Assembly: GCA_019359695.1 (NCBI GenBank)
Contig: JAHHGV010000034.1
Coordinates: 33,858 to 97,857 of the forward strand
Reading direction: 5' to 3'
Source of the DNA: Brasilonema angustatum HA4187-MV1
GTDB taxonomy: Bacteria; Cyanobacteriota; Cyanobacteriia; Cyanobacteriales; Nostocaceae
DNA: 64,000 nt
The translations under genes were made by a program, and so were the position numbers. Below are positions 26,051 through 35,692 of this stretch, piece after piece (position 1 is the first letter of the stretch; each line of letters starts with the position of its first letter). Under the pieces are notes generated by a model that saw nothing but the letters and a program-made list of their open reading frames with translations, had not been told where the DNA came from and did no database searches.

Positions 26051-26182
26051 ATGAATATTGATCAACGCTCTTTTTCAGAATTATTTACTGAACCGATTGG
26101 TAAAATATTGATAGAAAATTAGCATCTTTGTTTACTCGTCTTTGATTCAGAACGAGAGATCATTCTACAATGGATACCTTAG
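26051..26182 (+). pseudogene. xisH: xisH C-terminal remnant
   Basis: Reads SFSELFTEPIGKILIEN, a TAG, then HLCLLVFDSEREIILQW. This is the end of XisH (FFQEPFxQLxIxxYQLKLIVYDPExEVIxQW). It overlaps the xisI start, as in intact xisH-xisI pairs. One internal stop and the missing middle make it a relic. Confidence 0.7.
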
Positions 26183-26505
26183 AAAACTATCGCCAAATTA
26201 TCCAAAAAGTATTAAGCGAATATGCTCAACTTCCTTACGCTTATGGGCAATTAGAAAGACAGTTAATCATTGATAAAAATGCCAATCATTATCTGCTGCT
26301 GACACTAGGCTGGGAAAATAAACAACGGGTGCATGGTTGTCTAGTTCATATTGATATTATCAACGATAAAATCTGGATTCAAAGAGACGGTACAGAATAT
26401 GGTATAGCCAACGAACTCGTCAAAGCCGGAATTCCCAAAGCTCAAATTGTTCTGGGTTTCCAACCAGCCGATGTGAGAAAGTATACGGAATTTGCGGTTA
26501 TTTAG
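26170..26505 (+). CDS. xisI: XisI-like fdxN element excision controlling factor
   Basis: 111 residues, full length for XisI: MDTLENYRQIIQKVLSEYAQ, RVHGCLVHIDIINDKIWIQ and GIPKAQIVLGFQPADVRKY. XisI works with XisH as a factor for excision of the fdxN element in Anabaena, but many copies occur far from any such element, possibly as paired modules. Its partner xisH is broken here, so the function is doubtful. Confidence 0.88.
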   Translation: MDTLENYRQIIQKVLSEYAQLPYAYGQLERQLIIDKNANHYLLLTLGWENKQRVHGCLVHIDIINDKIWIQRDGTEYGIANELVKAGIPKAQIVLGFQPADVRKYTEFAVI

Positions 26506-26579
26506 CTTGTGAATTTAGAAACGCGTTCGTCAATATTCGCTCTGGACGAATGCGAACACGTGAAATTGATGATGACATT

Positions 26580-27284
26580 TCAAAAATTAATTTTTGCAGC
26601 CAGACTTTTCAAATCTGCTACTTCCAAATCTGGTTTCCCTTGAGCAGGTAAAGCAGCCCCTGAACCTTCTTGTCCTAATCTACGATTTACCCAAACTGTC
26701 GATAACCCAAGGGAATTTGCCGGAACAATGTCATGGTAGATACTACCAGCAACGTGCAGAATTTTTTCAGAGGGGATGCCAATTTTTGCGATGTGGGCGA
26801 TCGCCACGTGAAAATTTTGCACAGAAGGTTTATAGCTTTTCACTTGCTGTGCAGTCACAATCTCATCAAATTCAACTTGCAGATGTTTTGCTGTCAAGGC
26901 AAACAAGTCATCATCAACGTTGGAAATAATTGCTAGTTTGAATCGCCGTTTCAATGTCTTAAGAGCTTCAACAGTATCAGCAAAAGGTTGCCAATCCTTG
27001 ACAGAATCAGCAAGCGCATTTAATTCTTCAGAAGAAGGCGTAAATCCAAATTGTTCTCCAAATTTTTGCACAACCCCCTTGAGAACATCTTTGTATCTGC
27101 GGTACTCTCGTTGCTCAAGATTAGATTCAAAACGAGCAAACCACTCAAGGATTTCGTTCTCACTCAGTTGAATCTGATGAGACTGCAAAACTGGTTGCAA
27201 CGCCTCCAGTACACCTTTTTCCCAATCAATCAAAGTTCCATAGCAGTCAAAGGTCAAGACTTCATATTGATTCAGGTTAATCAT
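26580..27284 (-). CDS. Haloacid dehalogenase type II (HAD superfamily)
   Basis: 234 residues. Motif I is LTFDCYGTLIDWE (nucleophile Asp), motif II LAIISNVDDD, motif III lysine in QVKSYKPSVQNFH, and the last acidic motif HVAGSIYHDIVPANSLGLS. This is the type II 2-haloacid dehalogenase pattern. It hydrolyses a halo or phospho substrate in the cytosol; the actual substrate is unknown. Confidence 0.88.
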   Translation of the reverse strand: MINLNQYEVLTFDCYGTLIDWEKGVLEALQPVLQSHQIQLSENEILEWFARFESNLEQREYRRYKDVLKGVVQKFGEQFGFTPSSEELNALADSVKDWQPFADTVEALKTLKRRFKLAIISNVDDDLFALTAKHLQVEFDEIVTAQQVKSYKPSVQNFHVAIAHIAKIGIPSEKILHVAGSIYHDIVPANSLGLSTVWVNRRLGQEGSGAALPAQGKPDLEVADLKSLAAKINF

Positions 27285-27296
27285 GGTTTATGCTCC

Positions 27297-27515
27297 CTAG
27301 CTCAATGCTTTGTCAGCTGAATTTTGTTTTTCTATTTCTTGCAGGTGTTCGACGAGTGCTTTACCATCTGTATTGTGATTTTGGGCGATTAGCTCTGCTG
27401 TTGACGCATCGCCTAAGCAAATTGCATTTACCAATTCTCGGTGCTGCTCTATGATGTCATCTAAATCTGGGTGCAGGGCATTGCAGGAAATGATGTTTTC
27501 TAGTCTTTGAGGGGT
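27297..27515 (-). pseudogene. GntR/FadR-type regulator C-terminal (FCD) remnant
   Basis: Minus-strand frame reading DDIIEQHRELVNAICLGDAS followed by TAELIAQNHNTDGKALVEHL, ending in TAG at 27297-27299. This is the last helices of an FCD domain. No helix-turn-helix or start is present, and the remnant ends at GGGGTCT near 27517. Confidence 0.6.
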
Positions 27516-27601
27516 CTAAGTGCTTCTTATTGCGCATTTACAACTGTTTCAGGTACTTCAATCCATTTCCGCAAAGCCCTTCCTTCCGAGTTTTTGACTT
27601 C

Positions 27602-27750
27602 AGGACTTACGCAACTGGCACATTTTTCTTCAAACTGTCACAGGTCGAGAATTTGGCTATAACGTCTATAAATCAATGCTTACGAGCATTTACCTCAATT
27701 TGAAATATATGTGCCAGTTGACCTTATATTGTGACGCTTGCGTAAGTCCT
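27602..27750. mobile_element. MITE with AGGACTTACGCAA terminal inverted repeats
   Basis: The ends AGGACTTACGCAA and TTGCGTAAGTCCT are perfect 13-bp inverted copies 149 bp apart. The next block CAACTGGCACAT is also repeated inverted (ATGTGCCAGTTG at 27709). No transposase. The same end sequence occurs at 44128-44243 and as half-sites near 13527 and 47298. Confidence 0.75.
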
Positions 27751-27755
27751 AGACT

Positions 27756-28457
27756 TTACACTTTCCTAAAAAACCATTTTTGTCCATCTACTTTTACATC
27801 CAACTGCTGCACTTTCGCAAATTCACTGACAGCAGCAATAACTCCTCGCCAAGGTTCTGACCAATCATCACCAAACATAATTCCACCATGTGTTAATAAC
27901 TGCCAATAATTTTTTAAGTCCTGATATACATCATGTTGGTCATGGCTGCTATCAATATAAATTAGGTCTGCTTTGATTTGATAATGTTCAAACCATTTAG
28001 CAGCAATATTACTCGTACTAGGGAATGGAACAATTCGGTCTTGAAATCCCTGGTGCATTACATTTGCTAGAAATTGATAATAAAGCGTAGGATAACCATG
28101 CTTTCGGAGGTTACTGAGTCCCAATTCTGGGTCTTCTTTATGGATAAGATGCTCCAGCCCTCCCAACCAAGTATCAATACAGACGATGGCAGTATCAATT
28201 CCTTTTTCTTTTAATAAACTTGCCATATGAATTGCAGAAGCACCTTTCCAAGTTCCCACTTCCAGAATCAACCTGGGTTGAACTGTGCTGATGAGCTTAT
28301 CAAAAATAAGGTCAGTTGAACCCCACCCTTGCAGATTTAGTGGAATAGCTTGATAATCAAAATCTTCGTAAGGACTGACGGTATAAAGCCTGGTTAATAA
28401 CGATTGTGCTAGTGCATAGCCCGACAAATTTAAGAAATCCGTTTTAGGAGACATCAC
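27756..28457 (-). CDS. Class I SAM-dependent methyltransferase, CmcI/Methyltransf_24-like
   Basis: 233 residues. RLILEVGTWKGASAIHMA is the glycine-rich motif, ADLIYIDSSHDQHDVYQDL carries the metal-type acidic residues, and GGIMFGDDWSEPWRGV follows. The layout resembles CmcI-type O-methyltransferases and cephalosporin hydroxylases. Monocistronic, substrate unknown. Its 3' end nearly touches the MITE. Confidence 0.75.
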   Translation of the reverse strand: MMSPKTDFLNLSGYALAQSLLTRLYTVSPYEDFDYQAIPLNLQGWGSTDLIFDKLISTVQPRLILEVGTWKGASAIHMASLLKEKGIDTAIVCIDTWLGGLEHLIHKEDPELGLSNLRKHGYPTLYYQFLANVMHQGFQDRIVPFPSTSNIAAKWFEHYQIKADLIYIDSSHDQHDVYQDLKNYWQLLTHGGIMFGDDWSEPWRGVIAAVSEFAKVQQLDVKVDGQKWFFRKV

Positions 28458-28626
28458 AGATTTTTGTAGTGCACAACTGTACCATTATACGAAGTTGCCA
28501 AAGATAGTATTGTTACATTTTCCGTGGTATACGCGGACTAAATTCTGAAATCTCCATCACTATTTTTGCATAAACGACTTGTACAGGGATTACTGCCAGG
28601 TCTATTTTTTGACTCTAAACGTCAAA

Positions 28627-28657
28627 TTGTAGATTGTCGATTGTTGACAATCTACAA
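28627..28657 (-). terminator. Hairpin downstream of the rhomboid-like gene
   Basis: TTGTAGATTGTC and GACAATCTACAA form a 12-bp stem with a 7-base loop, 36 bp past the stop at 28693. The minus-strand tail is short on T (TTTGACG), so termination strength is uncertain. Confidence 0.5.
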
Positions 28658-28692
28658 CTGAAATTAAGCTTATTTTGTGGAAGTCCTTGTCA

Positions 28693-29400
28693 CTAAAATC
28701 TTTGCAGTAGCTTGATAAACGCAACACCAATAAACAACCCCGAAAATTGCGCCAAATAACCAACACTTATGGGGTTAACGCCACCAGGAATATTCAAACT
28801 CCCAATTCCGTAAGAAATCTGCTGCACAAACCACCAACATAAATAGAAATAAGCTGGTACTTGTATGGGAAAAAACACAATCAAAAGGGGCAGAATAGTG
28901 TCAATTTTTGCTTTAGGAAACTTAAGCACATAAGCTCCTAAAATAGCTGTAATCGCCCCGTTAGCTCCAATCAATGGCACAGTCAAACTCGGTTCAGCTA
29001 GAATTTGTATGAACCCAGTAAGAATCCCAGAAACTAAGTAAAATACTAAAAATCGTCCGTATCCCAAAACACTTTCAATCGTTTTACCAAAAACCCACAA
29101 AAATATCAAATTCCCTAAAATTTGGCTAAAACTGCCATGAAGGAACATTCCCACAAGCAGTGAAGTCAAACCCTTCAGCACAACTATCCAAGCAGCTGGG
29201 TTTCCAGCAAGTGCATTTGCAAAAGCTGCACTGATTTGTGCGGGAACGACACCCCAGGCATTGACAAAACTGCCCAATGTACCACCAAGCTCAAGTGTCA
29301 GTTCCCATAAAAATAGACCAATGTTAATGCCAATAAGACAGTAAATAATTATTGGCTTTCTCCGTTTGAAAAAGAAAATGCGATCGCTAATAGGAATCAT
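28693..29400 (-). CDS. Rhomboid-family membrane protein lacking the catalytic dyad
   Basis: 235 residues with six hydrophobic segments. The fold markers are present (HGSFSQILGNLIFLWVFGKT). The catalytic GxSG is GANG (Asn147 instead of Ser), and the usual His of the last helix is replaced in GYLAQFSG (Gln218). By family knowledge such proteins are inactive pseudoproteases that bind rather than cut membrane partners. The role here is unknown. It is divergent from the kinase gene at 29521. Confidence 0.78.
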   Translation of the reverse strand: MIPISDRIFFFKRRKPIIIYCLIGINIGLFLWELTLELGGTLGSFVNAWGVVPAQISAAFANALAGNPAAWIVVLKGLTSLLVGMFLHGSFSQILGNLIFLWVFGKTIESVLGYGRFLVFYLVSGILTGFIQILAEPSLTVPLIGANGAITAILGAYVLKFPKAKIDTILPLLIVFFPIQVPAYFYLCWWFVQQISYGIGSLNIPGGVNPISVGYLAQFSGLFIGVAFIKLLQRF

Positions 29401-29520
29401 ATCAATAAGTCATTAGTTACATAGTTATTCTCTTTATCTGGCTTATCCCCTTATCGACCCTTAAGAGAAGCTGTGGCAAGATTGGAATCAGACTGTACTA
29501 CATGAAACTAGGCTAACCAA

Positions 29521-31632
29521 ATGTTGGGAACCATACTTGTTGGACGATACCAAATTATTAGTCACTTGGGAGGTGGGGGATTTGGTGAAACTTTTGTTGC
29601 TTGTGATACTCAATTACCTGGTTCTCCTCAATGTGTCGTCAAAAAACTCAAGCCCCAAGCTAGTGACCCTGATACTTTGCAAACAGCCAGACGCTTATTT
29701 GATACAGAAGCGAAAGTTCTGTATAAATTAGGCATTTATGACCGCATTCCTCAACTTCTAGCTTACTTTGAGGAGAAACAAGAATTCTATCTCGTACAGG
29801 AATTCATAGAAGGTCATGATCTCAGCCAAGAAATCATACCAGGAAAACCCCTAAATCAAGACCAAGTTATTTGTCTTTTAGAAGAGATTTTAGAGATTTT
29901 AGAGTTTGTCCATCAGCAGCAAGTTATTCACCGTGACATCAACCCACGAAATATCATCAGACGCAAGCCGGATAACAAGTTAGTTTTGATTGACTTTGGC
30001 GCTGTCAAACAAATCACTACCCAAGTTATTATTCCTAGTGGAAAAACAAAATTTACCGTTGCGATCGGTACTCCAGGGTATATTCCCAGCGAACAAGCAC
30101 TAGGAAATCCAAAATTCACCAGTGATATCTATGCTTTAGGAATACTTGGCATAGAAGCACTCACTGGATTATCTCCGGAACAACTAGAAAAAGATGCAGA
30201 AACTGGTGAGATTGTATGGCAAAAACATACCTCGGTCAGTCAGGATTTTGCCAAAGTTTTAAATAAAATGGTATGTTATGACTTCCGGGAACGTTATTCT
30301 TCTGCAAAACTTGCCCTACAAGGTTTGAAGGATTTAAAAAACTCTAAATCTCAGATGATGACATTAAGTGTTGGTATATCAAAACATAATATAAACAAAA
30401 ATTTACCAAAAATAAATCCACCTAAAAAAAAGGACATAAAAAAGATTTTAGTGGGCATAGGTTTAATTGGTATAGGTGTAGGAGCATCTATATATATTGC
30501 TCATGCAATCAATTCTGTGAATGCTACTGAATTGTATAAGCAAGCCAATACCTTATATGAGTTACAGCGTTATCAAGATGCTTTATCAACATATGCAAAA
30601 GCGGTTAACATCAGACCAGATTACGCTCAAGGATGGAATGGACAAGGTAAAACTCTGTATGAGTTGAAAAAATTTCAGGAAGCACTTGCAGCTTACGACA
30701 AAGCAATTCAAATAGAACCAGATTATTTAGAAGCTTGGAGTGGACGTGGATTTGCATTGAATAAGTTGCAAAGATACCAAGAAGCGATCGCCTCTTTTGA
30801 AAAAACATTGCTTTTGCAAAAGAACTATCCGGAAGTCTGGAATGCAAAGGGAGAAGCTTTAGCTAAATTAAATGAGTATGATCAAGCACTAAAATCCTAT
30901 GATAAAGCCATTGAATTGAAGAAAGAATATTATGAAGCGTGGTACAATAAAGCATTGTTGTTACAAAATTTAAAACGCTACGATGAGGCAATAACAGCTT
31001 ATGATAAAGTACTTGAATTCAAACAAGACTATGAAAGAGCTTGGTATAACAGAGGCAACGTTTTAGTAAATTTGCAACGCTATCAAGATGCAGTTGCAGC
31101 GTATGAGAAAGCAGTCCAATATAAACCCAATTTTTACCAAGCTTGGTTATCTAGAGGTAATATACTTATCAAATTGCAACGTTATCCAGAAGCGCTTGAA
31201 TCTTTTAAAGAAGTCATTAAATATAATCGTAGAAATTATCAAGCGTGGTATGGTAGCGGGTGGTCACTGCATCAAATGCAACGCTATGACGATGCAGTTT
31301 CATCTTATAATAAGGCAATTGAATTACAACGTGCTAATTATCAAGTCTGGTATAGTCGAGGAAATTCACTCTACAATTTAAAGAAATACCAACAGGCACT
31401 TTCATCTTATGAGAAAGCAATTAATTACGATTCTAAAAATTACGATATTTGGTATAGTAAGGGCAATACTCTGTATAATCTGAAACGTTATAAAGAAGCC
31501 ATAGCTTCATACGATCAGGTTATTAAACTAAAGCCAGATTATCAACCAGCAATAAACGCCCGCAATCAAGCACAACAACAGGTACCACAGGTTCTCGTTC
31601 CAAGTCCTGAGTCTATCTTTAAAAATCCATAG
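29521..31632 (+). CDS. Serine/threonine protein kinase with ten TPR repeats
   Basis: 703 residues. The kinase domain covers about 8-275: glycine loop LGGGGFGETF, lysine in CVVKKL, catalytic loop HRDINPRN and DFG in LIDFGAVKQ. A membrane helix follows at about 312-332 (ILVGIGLIGIGVGASIYIA). Then come ten consecutive 34-residue TPRs from 335 to 690 (WYxxGNxLxxLxRYxEAxxSYDKAI). The kinase faces the cytosol. If the helix spans the membrane, the TPRs lie in the periplasm. It converges with a second kinase gene at 31677. Confidence 0.93.
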   Translation: MLGTILVGRYQIISHLGGGGFGETFVACDTQLPGSPQCVVKKLKPQASDPDTLQTARRLFDTEAKVLYKLGIYDRIPQLLAYFEEKQEFYLVQEFIEGHDLSQEIIPGKPLNQDQVICLLEEILEILEFVHQQQVIHRDINPRNIIRRKPDNKLVLIDFGAVKQITTQVIIPSGKTKFTVAIGTPGYIPSEQALGNPKFTSDIYALGILGIEALTGLSPEQLEKDAETGEIVWQKHTSVSQDFAKVLNKMVCYDFRERYSSAKLALQGLKDLKNSKSQMMTLSVGISKHNINKNLPKINPPKKKDIKKILVGIGLIGIGVGASIYIAHAINSVNATELYKQANTLYELQRYQDALSTYAKAVNIRPDYAQGWNGQGKTLYELKKFQEALAAYDKAIQIEPDYLEAWSGRGFALNKLQRYQEAIASFEKTLLLQKNYPEVWNAKGEALAKLNEYDQALKSYDKAIELKKEYYEAWYNKALLLQNLKRYDEAITAYDKVLEFKQDYERAWYNRGNVLVNLQRYQDAVAAYEKAVQYKPNFYQAWLSRGNILIKLQRYPEALESFKEVIKYNRRNYQAWYGSGWSLHQMQRYDDAVSSYNKAIELQRANYQVWYSRGNSLYNLKKYQQALSSYEKAINYDSKNYDIWYSKGNTLYNLKRYKEAIASYDQVIKLKPDYQPAINARNQAQQQVPQVLVPSPESIFKNP

Positions 31633-31676
31633 CCGAAAGTTTTTTAATTCTTTCTTCTTGACTTTTGAGCCAAGAC

Positions 31677-33491
31677 TTATCTTATATTCACCTCTTCCAT
31701 TTGGTGACTTAGGTCAAAAGATTCTAAATTCCTAGCAGAATTGCTGTTGATCAATGGTGTTTTCATGTTCGTAAAAGCTGGTGTTTTTGATGAAGCTATT
31801 TTTTGACTTTTAGCTTGCACAATCTGTTGTTTTTGAGTATATTCAACAAGTTTCACTTGAGCTGTAGCATATACAGGAGTATCTTTCGGAACCTGTTGAA
31901 GAAATTGAACAGCAGTTTTGAAATCTCCCTCTGCTGCTTTGTTGTAAGCTTTTTGTAAGAAGTAAGCTGCTCTGACACTCTTTTTGTGGTTATACTCAGC
32001 CAACTTTTGTTGAACAATTGCCCCTGCGGAGCTTTCTTCAGGAATTTGACTCAGATAATCTAAAGCGCTGCTGAAATCTTTTAATGATGCTTTTTCATAA
32101 GCCTTGGTTAATAAATCCTTAGTTTGTGCTTCAATATTGACTTGTGCTTGTTGAACTAATTTATCTGTTTTTGTTTGCCAATATAAAATATCAGGAAGTT
32201 GAGAGGTTGCACGCAATACATCTGACCAACGATTCTCTTGAAAGGCTTTTTCTGCGGCTTCGTATTGTTTAGCAGCATTTTGCCATTGCTTTTGCCATTC
32301 TTCAATACTGGCTTGTGCGTCAGGATAGACATTACTATTGGAGGGAATTGATTTGGCTAGAGCAATTGCTCCGTCCAAATCTCCTGCTTGATATTCTTCA
32401 GTTGCTTTATATAATGCTTCTTTTTCTGAATAGGTTGGAGTGTTATGTATGATAAAGTAAGTTCCAAATCCCATGAACAAAGAATTAGCAACCAACCCCA
32501 CTTTCATTCCTGTCAAGAGTGGAGAATAGTTTGAAGATGTTGGATGTTTAGGGTTAGTATTTAACTTACTTTGTGGCTGATTTTTTTCAGAGTCCTCTGA
32601 AGAAACGGTAAAATCGACATCTACAATGTACGAGTATTGAGTTTCCAACGGCATTTGCTGAAGCGCCCGTAATGCAACACGAGCAGATTGGAATCGATCT
32701 TCGTAGTTGTAACGAATCATTTGGGTGATAATGGCAGCCAAATAATCGCTCACTGGTGTGCTTGGAGAACGCCACAGAATCTCATTAGTTTGGGGATCTA
32801 CTTTCAGTTGCAGCGGTGTCACCCCAGTCAAAGCCTGAATGGCAATCATTCCTAAAGCATAAATATCGCTATTAGGTTGTGTTAGACCAATAAATTGCTC
32901 TGGTGGTATATAACCCAGTGAACTGACGGGAATGCTATCTAAAGGTAATATCTCATCAATGATTTCAAAATCGATTGATTGAATTGAACCAAAATCAATG
33001 AGAACTAACTTGTTATCACAAGCACGTCTGATTAAGTTTTCTGGCTTTATATCACAGTGAATAACACCTTGAGAGTGAACAAAGTCTAAAATTGATAGAA
33101 CATCTTGTAAAAAGTTGATAACTTCACTTTCACTCCAGAAATGACCTAAATTGAGATTGATAGGAAGTTCCGCTGTGAGTGCGTGTCCTTCTACAAACTC
33201 TTGCACTAAGTAGAATCGTTCATGTTCTTCAAAGCACGATATCAGTTGAGGAATTTGCTTATGGTGTCCCAATTGTCTGAGTGTTTCGGTTTCTGTAAGA
33301 AATCTTAACCTCAGAGTTTGTAAGTAGCTTGGTTGGGAACTGATAACCTTGAGCTGTTTAATAACATATTTGGGATTCTCTGGATTCTCAATGTCTACAG
33401 CGACGTATGTTTCGCCAAACACCCCTGCACCCAGGGCTTGGACGACTTGGTAACGTCCTTGTAGTACTTTACCGATCATGTGGTTAGTCAT
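31677..33491 (-). CDS. Serine/threonine protein kinase with helical-repeat tail
   Basis: 604 residues. Kinase domain at about 8-285: LGAGVFGETY, YVIKQL, HCDIKPEN (His-Cys-Asp in place of HRD) and LIDFGSIQS. A membrane segment lies at about 325-345 (VGLVANSLFMGFGTYFI). The tail holds repeated helical units (AYEKASLKDFSSALDYLSQI, AYNKAAEGDFKTAVQFLQQV). It resembles the neighbouring kinase in design but not in the repeat sequence. Confidence 0.92.
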   Translation of the reverse strand: MTNHMIGKVLQGRYQVVQALGAGVFGETYVAVDIENPENPKYVIKQLKVISSQPSYLQTLRLRFLTETETLRQLGHHKQIPQLISCFEEHERFYLVQEFVEGHALTAELPINLNLGHFWSESEVINFLQDVLSILDFVHSQGVIHCDIKPENLIRRACDNKLVLIDFGSIQSIDFEIIDEILPLDSIPVSSLGYIPPEQFIGLTQPNSDIYALGMIAIQALTGVTPLQLKVDPQTNEILWRSPSTPVSDYLAAIITQMIRYNYEDRFQSARVALRALQQMPLETQYSYIVDVDFTVSSEDSEKNQPQSKLNTNPKHPTSSNYSPLLTGMKVGLVANSLFMGFGTYFIIHNTPTYSEKEALYKATEEYQAGDLDGAIALAKSIPSNSNVYPDAQASIEEWQKQWQNAAKQYEAAEKAFQENRWSDVLRATSQLPDILYWQTKTDKLVQQAQVNIEAQTKDLLTKAYEKASLKDFSSALDYLSQIPEESSAGAIVQQKLAEYNHKKSVRAAYFLQKAYNKAAEGDFKTAVQFLQQVPKDTPVYATAQVKLVEYTQKQQIVQAKSQKIASSKTPAFTNMKTPLINSNSARNLESFDLSHQMEEVNIR

Positions 33492-33887
33492 GAGCTAGTT
33501 ACTTAGTCACTGCTTATATAGGTTTTCTAACATTGCCTCCTATTTCCGGAACCCTGATTCAATTAAATGAAAGGAGCGCTGAATATAGCCCTGAGTGGTT
33601 AAATAGGAGTTCGGTTTTTCTAAGTGTAGTTACGTAATATTGTTTTTAAAAGGTTATTTTAAAAACAATAAATATCAGATTAGCTTAAAATATGAAATAG
33701 CGCCAGTGCTGTCAAGCACTGGCAATATTACTACTCTGCTGTGTGTGCCAGTTGATGTATCTGGTCTAAGCAGTATTCCTACTGTAAAGATTTATTGTCA
33801 ATGCCGCAACGGCTTGTGTCCTTGTTCCGGCAGCGTGGCAACAAAGAAAATTTTCTCTTCCCCTTACACCCTTACACCCCTACACCC
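33492..33887. other. Spacer with hairpin and CTACACCC tandem repeats
   Basis: CCAGTGCTGTCAAGCACTGG at about 33703 is a near-perfect hairpin. CTTACACCC/CTACACCC units repeat four times at about 33865-33898, just past the GTPase stop. No gene seen. Confidence 0.55.
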
Positions 33888-35444
33888 CTACACCCCTTTA
33901 TTGTCAAGTTCCTCTTCCTCTACTTCAGAACTTCCTTGTAACGGCTGCACGATTCGTTGTATTGCCTGCTGAATAAAAATCTTAATAAACTCATCGCGGC
34001 GATTGAGTTGAAACTGTCGCTGGACAACTTCCGTTATTCCTCCGTCACCCCAATCTTGGTCCTGACGAAAATACTCAATAAAACTCTTCCCAGCAATTCG
34101 CGTCAAATAAGCGGCTGTCACGCCTTGAATTGCTCTACCAACAATAAAAGTAGCGACATTAAGCTGCAAGGCGGTAGTAAGTAACTGTAATGCTCCCTTG
34201 ACTATACCTAAACTAGCAAGAGTTTTTGCCAAAGACAGCGCCAATTCCTTTGCATTCTCCATATTTAATTCACAGCCGTAAACTCTGCCAATTTCCACCA
34301 CCATTTGAGCATTGACAGCTGCTGTTGCTAGCAAATCAACCACTGGTAGAGGCGTTACCGAAACCACACCAGCACCAATCCACTGAAACCGATCCACAAT
34401 TTTGTCAGCTTGACGACGACGCTGAGTATCAATGAGTTTCCGCGCTGACTCTCCCAGTCGTACGGATTGTAAGAGGATGTTATCTGCTACTAAGTCTTCA
34501 CCCTCTGCCCGTAAAATCGCTGCCATTCGCCGGACTAAAGGTAAGATATCAGGCTCAGGTTGGAAAATTCCCGCATTTTCTAGTTCTGCAGATTGGGGAT
34601 TTGCGGCGATCGCCACTACATCACTCGGTGCAATAAATCCCCGCACTCGTTGACGCAACCTCGCCAAAATCGCTTCTTTGTCCTCGTCTGTATACAAATC
34701 GCTTTTATTGAGGACAAGCACAGAGCGTTTACCAATTTGAGCCAATGCTCGTAACGGCTCAAATTCTGACATCCGTATGTCATTATCCACCACAAACAAC
34801 AGTAAATTTGCGTCTGTCGCCACCTCTCGCGCAAGTTGTTCCCTTTCGGTTCCCGCCACCCCTGCTTCTAAAATACCTGGTGTATCCGTGATTAAAATCC
34901 TGCGTTCTAATCCCTTCAACCTCAGACAATAAGTTTCTCCAACCTGAGTCGTTCCCATTGCTGCATCAACCTTGCCAATCACACGTCCCATCACCGCATT
35001 CACCAGGGAGGTTTTACCAGCACTCCCAGTTCCAAACACGACAACTTGAATCTCGCCGCGAGCCAAATTAGTCTCAATCTCCCGCGACTTACTCAGTAAA
35101 GCTTGGCGTGTCACTTCATCTTGAATTTGCGCAACTTGTTGCTTGACAGCTTCTAAAGTAGAAGACGCAGCCTCAGATTTCGCAGCAGGAACTTGTACAC
35201 TTGGGCGTTCTCTGCGCTGACGCCGTTGATTCTCACCTCGCCGAATCACCAACACAGAATAGATAAACGCCGCGATTAAGGCTCCTATCAGGACAATCAG
35301 CAAAAACAACAGCAGATTACCCAGCAATGGCGCAGAATAGGAAAATTGCCAGTAAAGCCGACTGAAAGAATCAATCAGCCACAGACTCAGTCCGAGAATG
35401 ACGATGAGACCAACGAGCAGCGTGATAATACGTGACAGAGGCAT
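33888..35444 (-). CDS. Membrane-anchored GTPase with DUF697 domain
   Basis: 518 residues. Two N-terminal membrane helices (5-30 and 40-67). The GTPase domain follows: G1 GTGSAGKTSLVNAVMG, G3 ITDTPGILEAG, G4 VLNKSDLY. After about 340 a DUF697-type hydrophobic region appears (RFQWIGAGVVSVTPLPVVD, LASLGIVKGALQLLTTALQL). Similar to the YcjF/Era-like family of cyanobacteria and chloroplasts. Role unknown, perhaps in membrane or osmotic homeostasis. Confidence 0.85.
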   Translation of the reverse strand: MPLSRIITLLVGLIVILGLSLWLIDSFSRLYWQFSYSAPLLGNLLLFLLIVLIGALIAAFIYSVLVIRRGENQRRQRRERPSVQVPAAKSEAASSTLEAVKQQVAQIQDEVTRQALLSKSREIETNLARGEIQVVVFGTGSAGKTSLVNAVMGRVIGKVDAAMGTTQVGETYCLRLKGLERRILITDTPGILEAGVAGTEREQLAREVATDANLLLFVVDNDIRMSEFEPLRALAQIGKRSVLVLNKSDLYTDEDKEAILARLRQRVRGFIAPSDVVAIAANPQSAELENAGIFQPEPDILPLVRRMAAILRAEGEDLVADNILLQSVRLGESARKLIDTQRRRQADKIVDRFQWIGAGVVSVTPLPVVDLLATAAVNAQMVVEIGRVYGCELNMENAKELALSLAKTLASLGIVKGALQLLTTALQLNVATFIVGRAIQGVTAAYLTRIAGKSFIEYFRQDQDWGDGGITEVVQRQFQLNRRDEFIKIFIQQAIQRIVQPLQGSSEVEEEELDNKGV

Positions 35445-35692
35445 GGTTGGTAAGAAAAGCGTGGATAAGTAGCCAGATGCTTCTCATGTTAATGGTTTCA
35501 GTGTTTTTCGCCACAGTGTTTAGAAAGTTATTTTGTTGAATTCAAAACCGATTTTGTATAAAATTTAGCGTATATAAATTTGATAAAATTCCTTTTTTAT
35601 TAACGAAAAGCTTTATTTGTAAAACTTAAGCAGCAAGTACCACCATGATTTGGGTAGTTAAATTTTGTATGACTCTGACTGGGATATAACGA

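Noticed and set aside
33640..33972. 110-codon plus-strand frame between the kinase and GTPase genes
   Set aside because: Runs through a hairpin and CTACACCC repeats and into the GTPase gene; no family resemblance.
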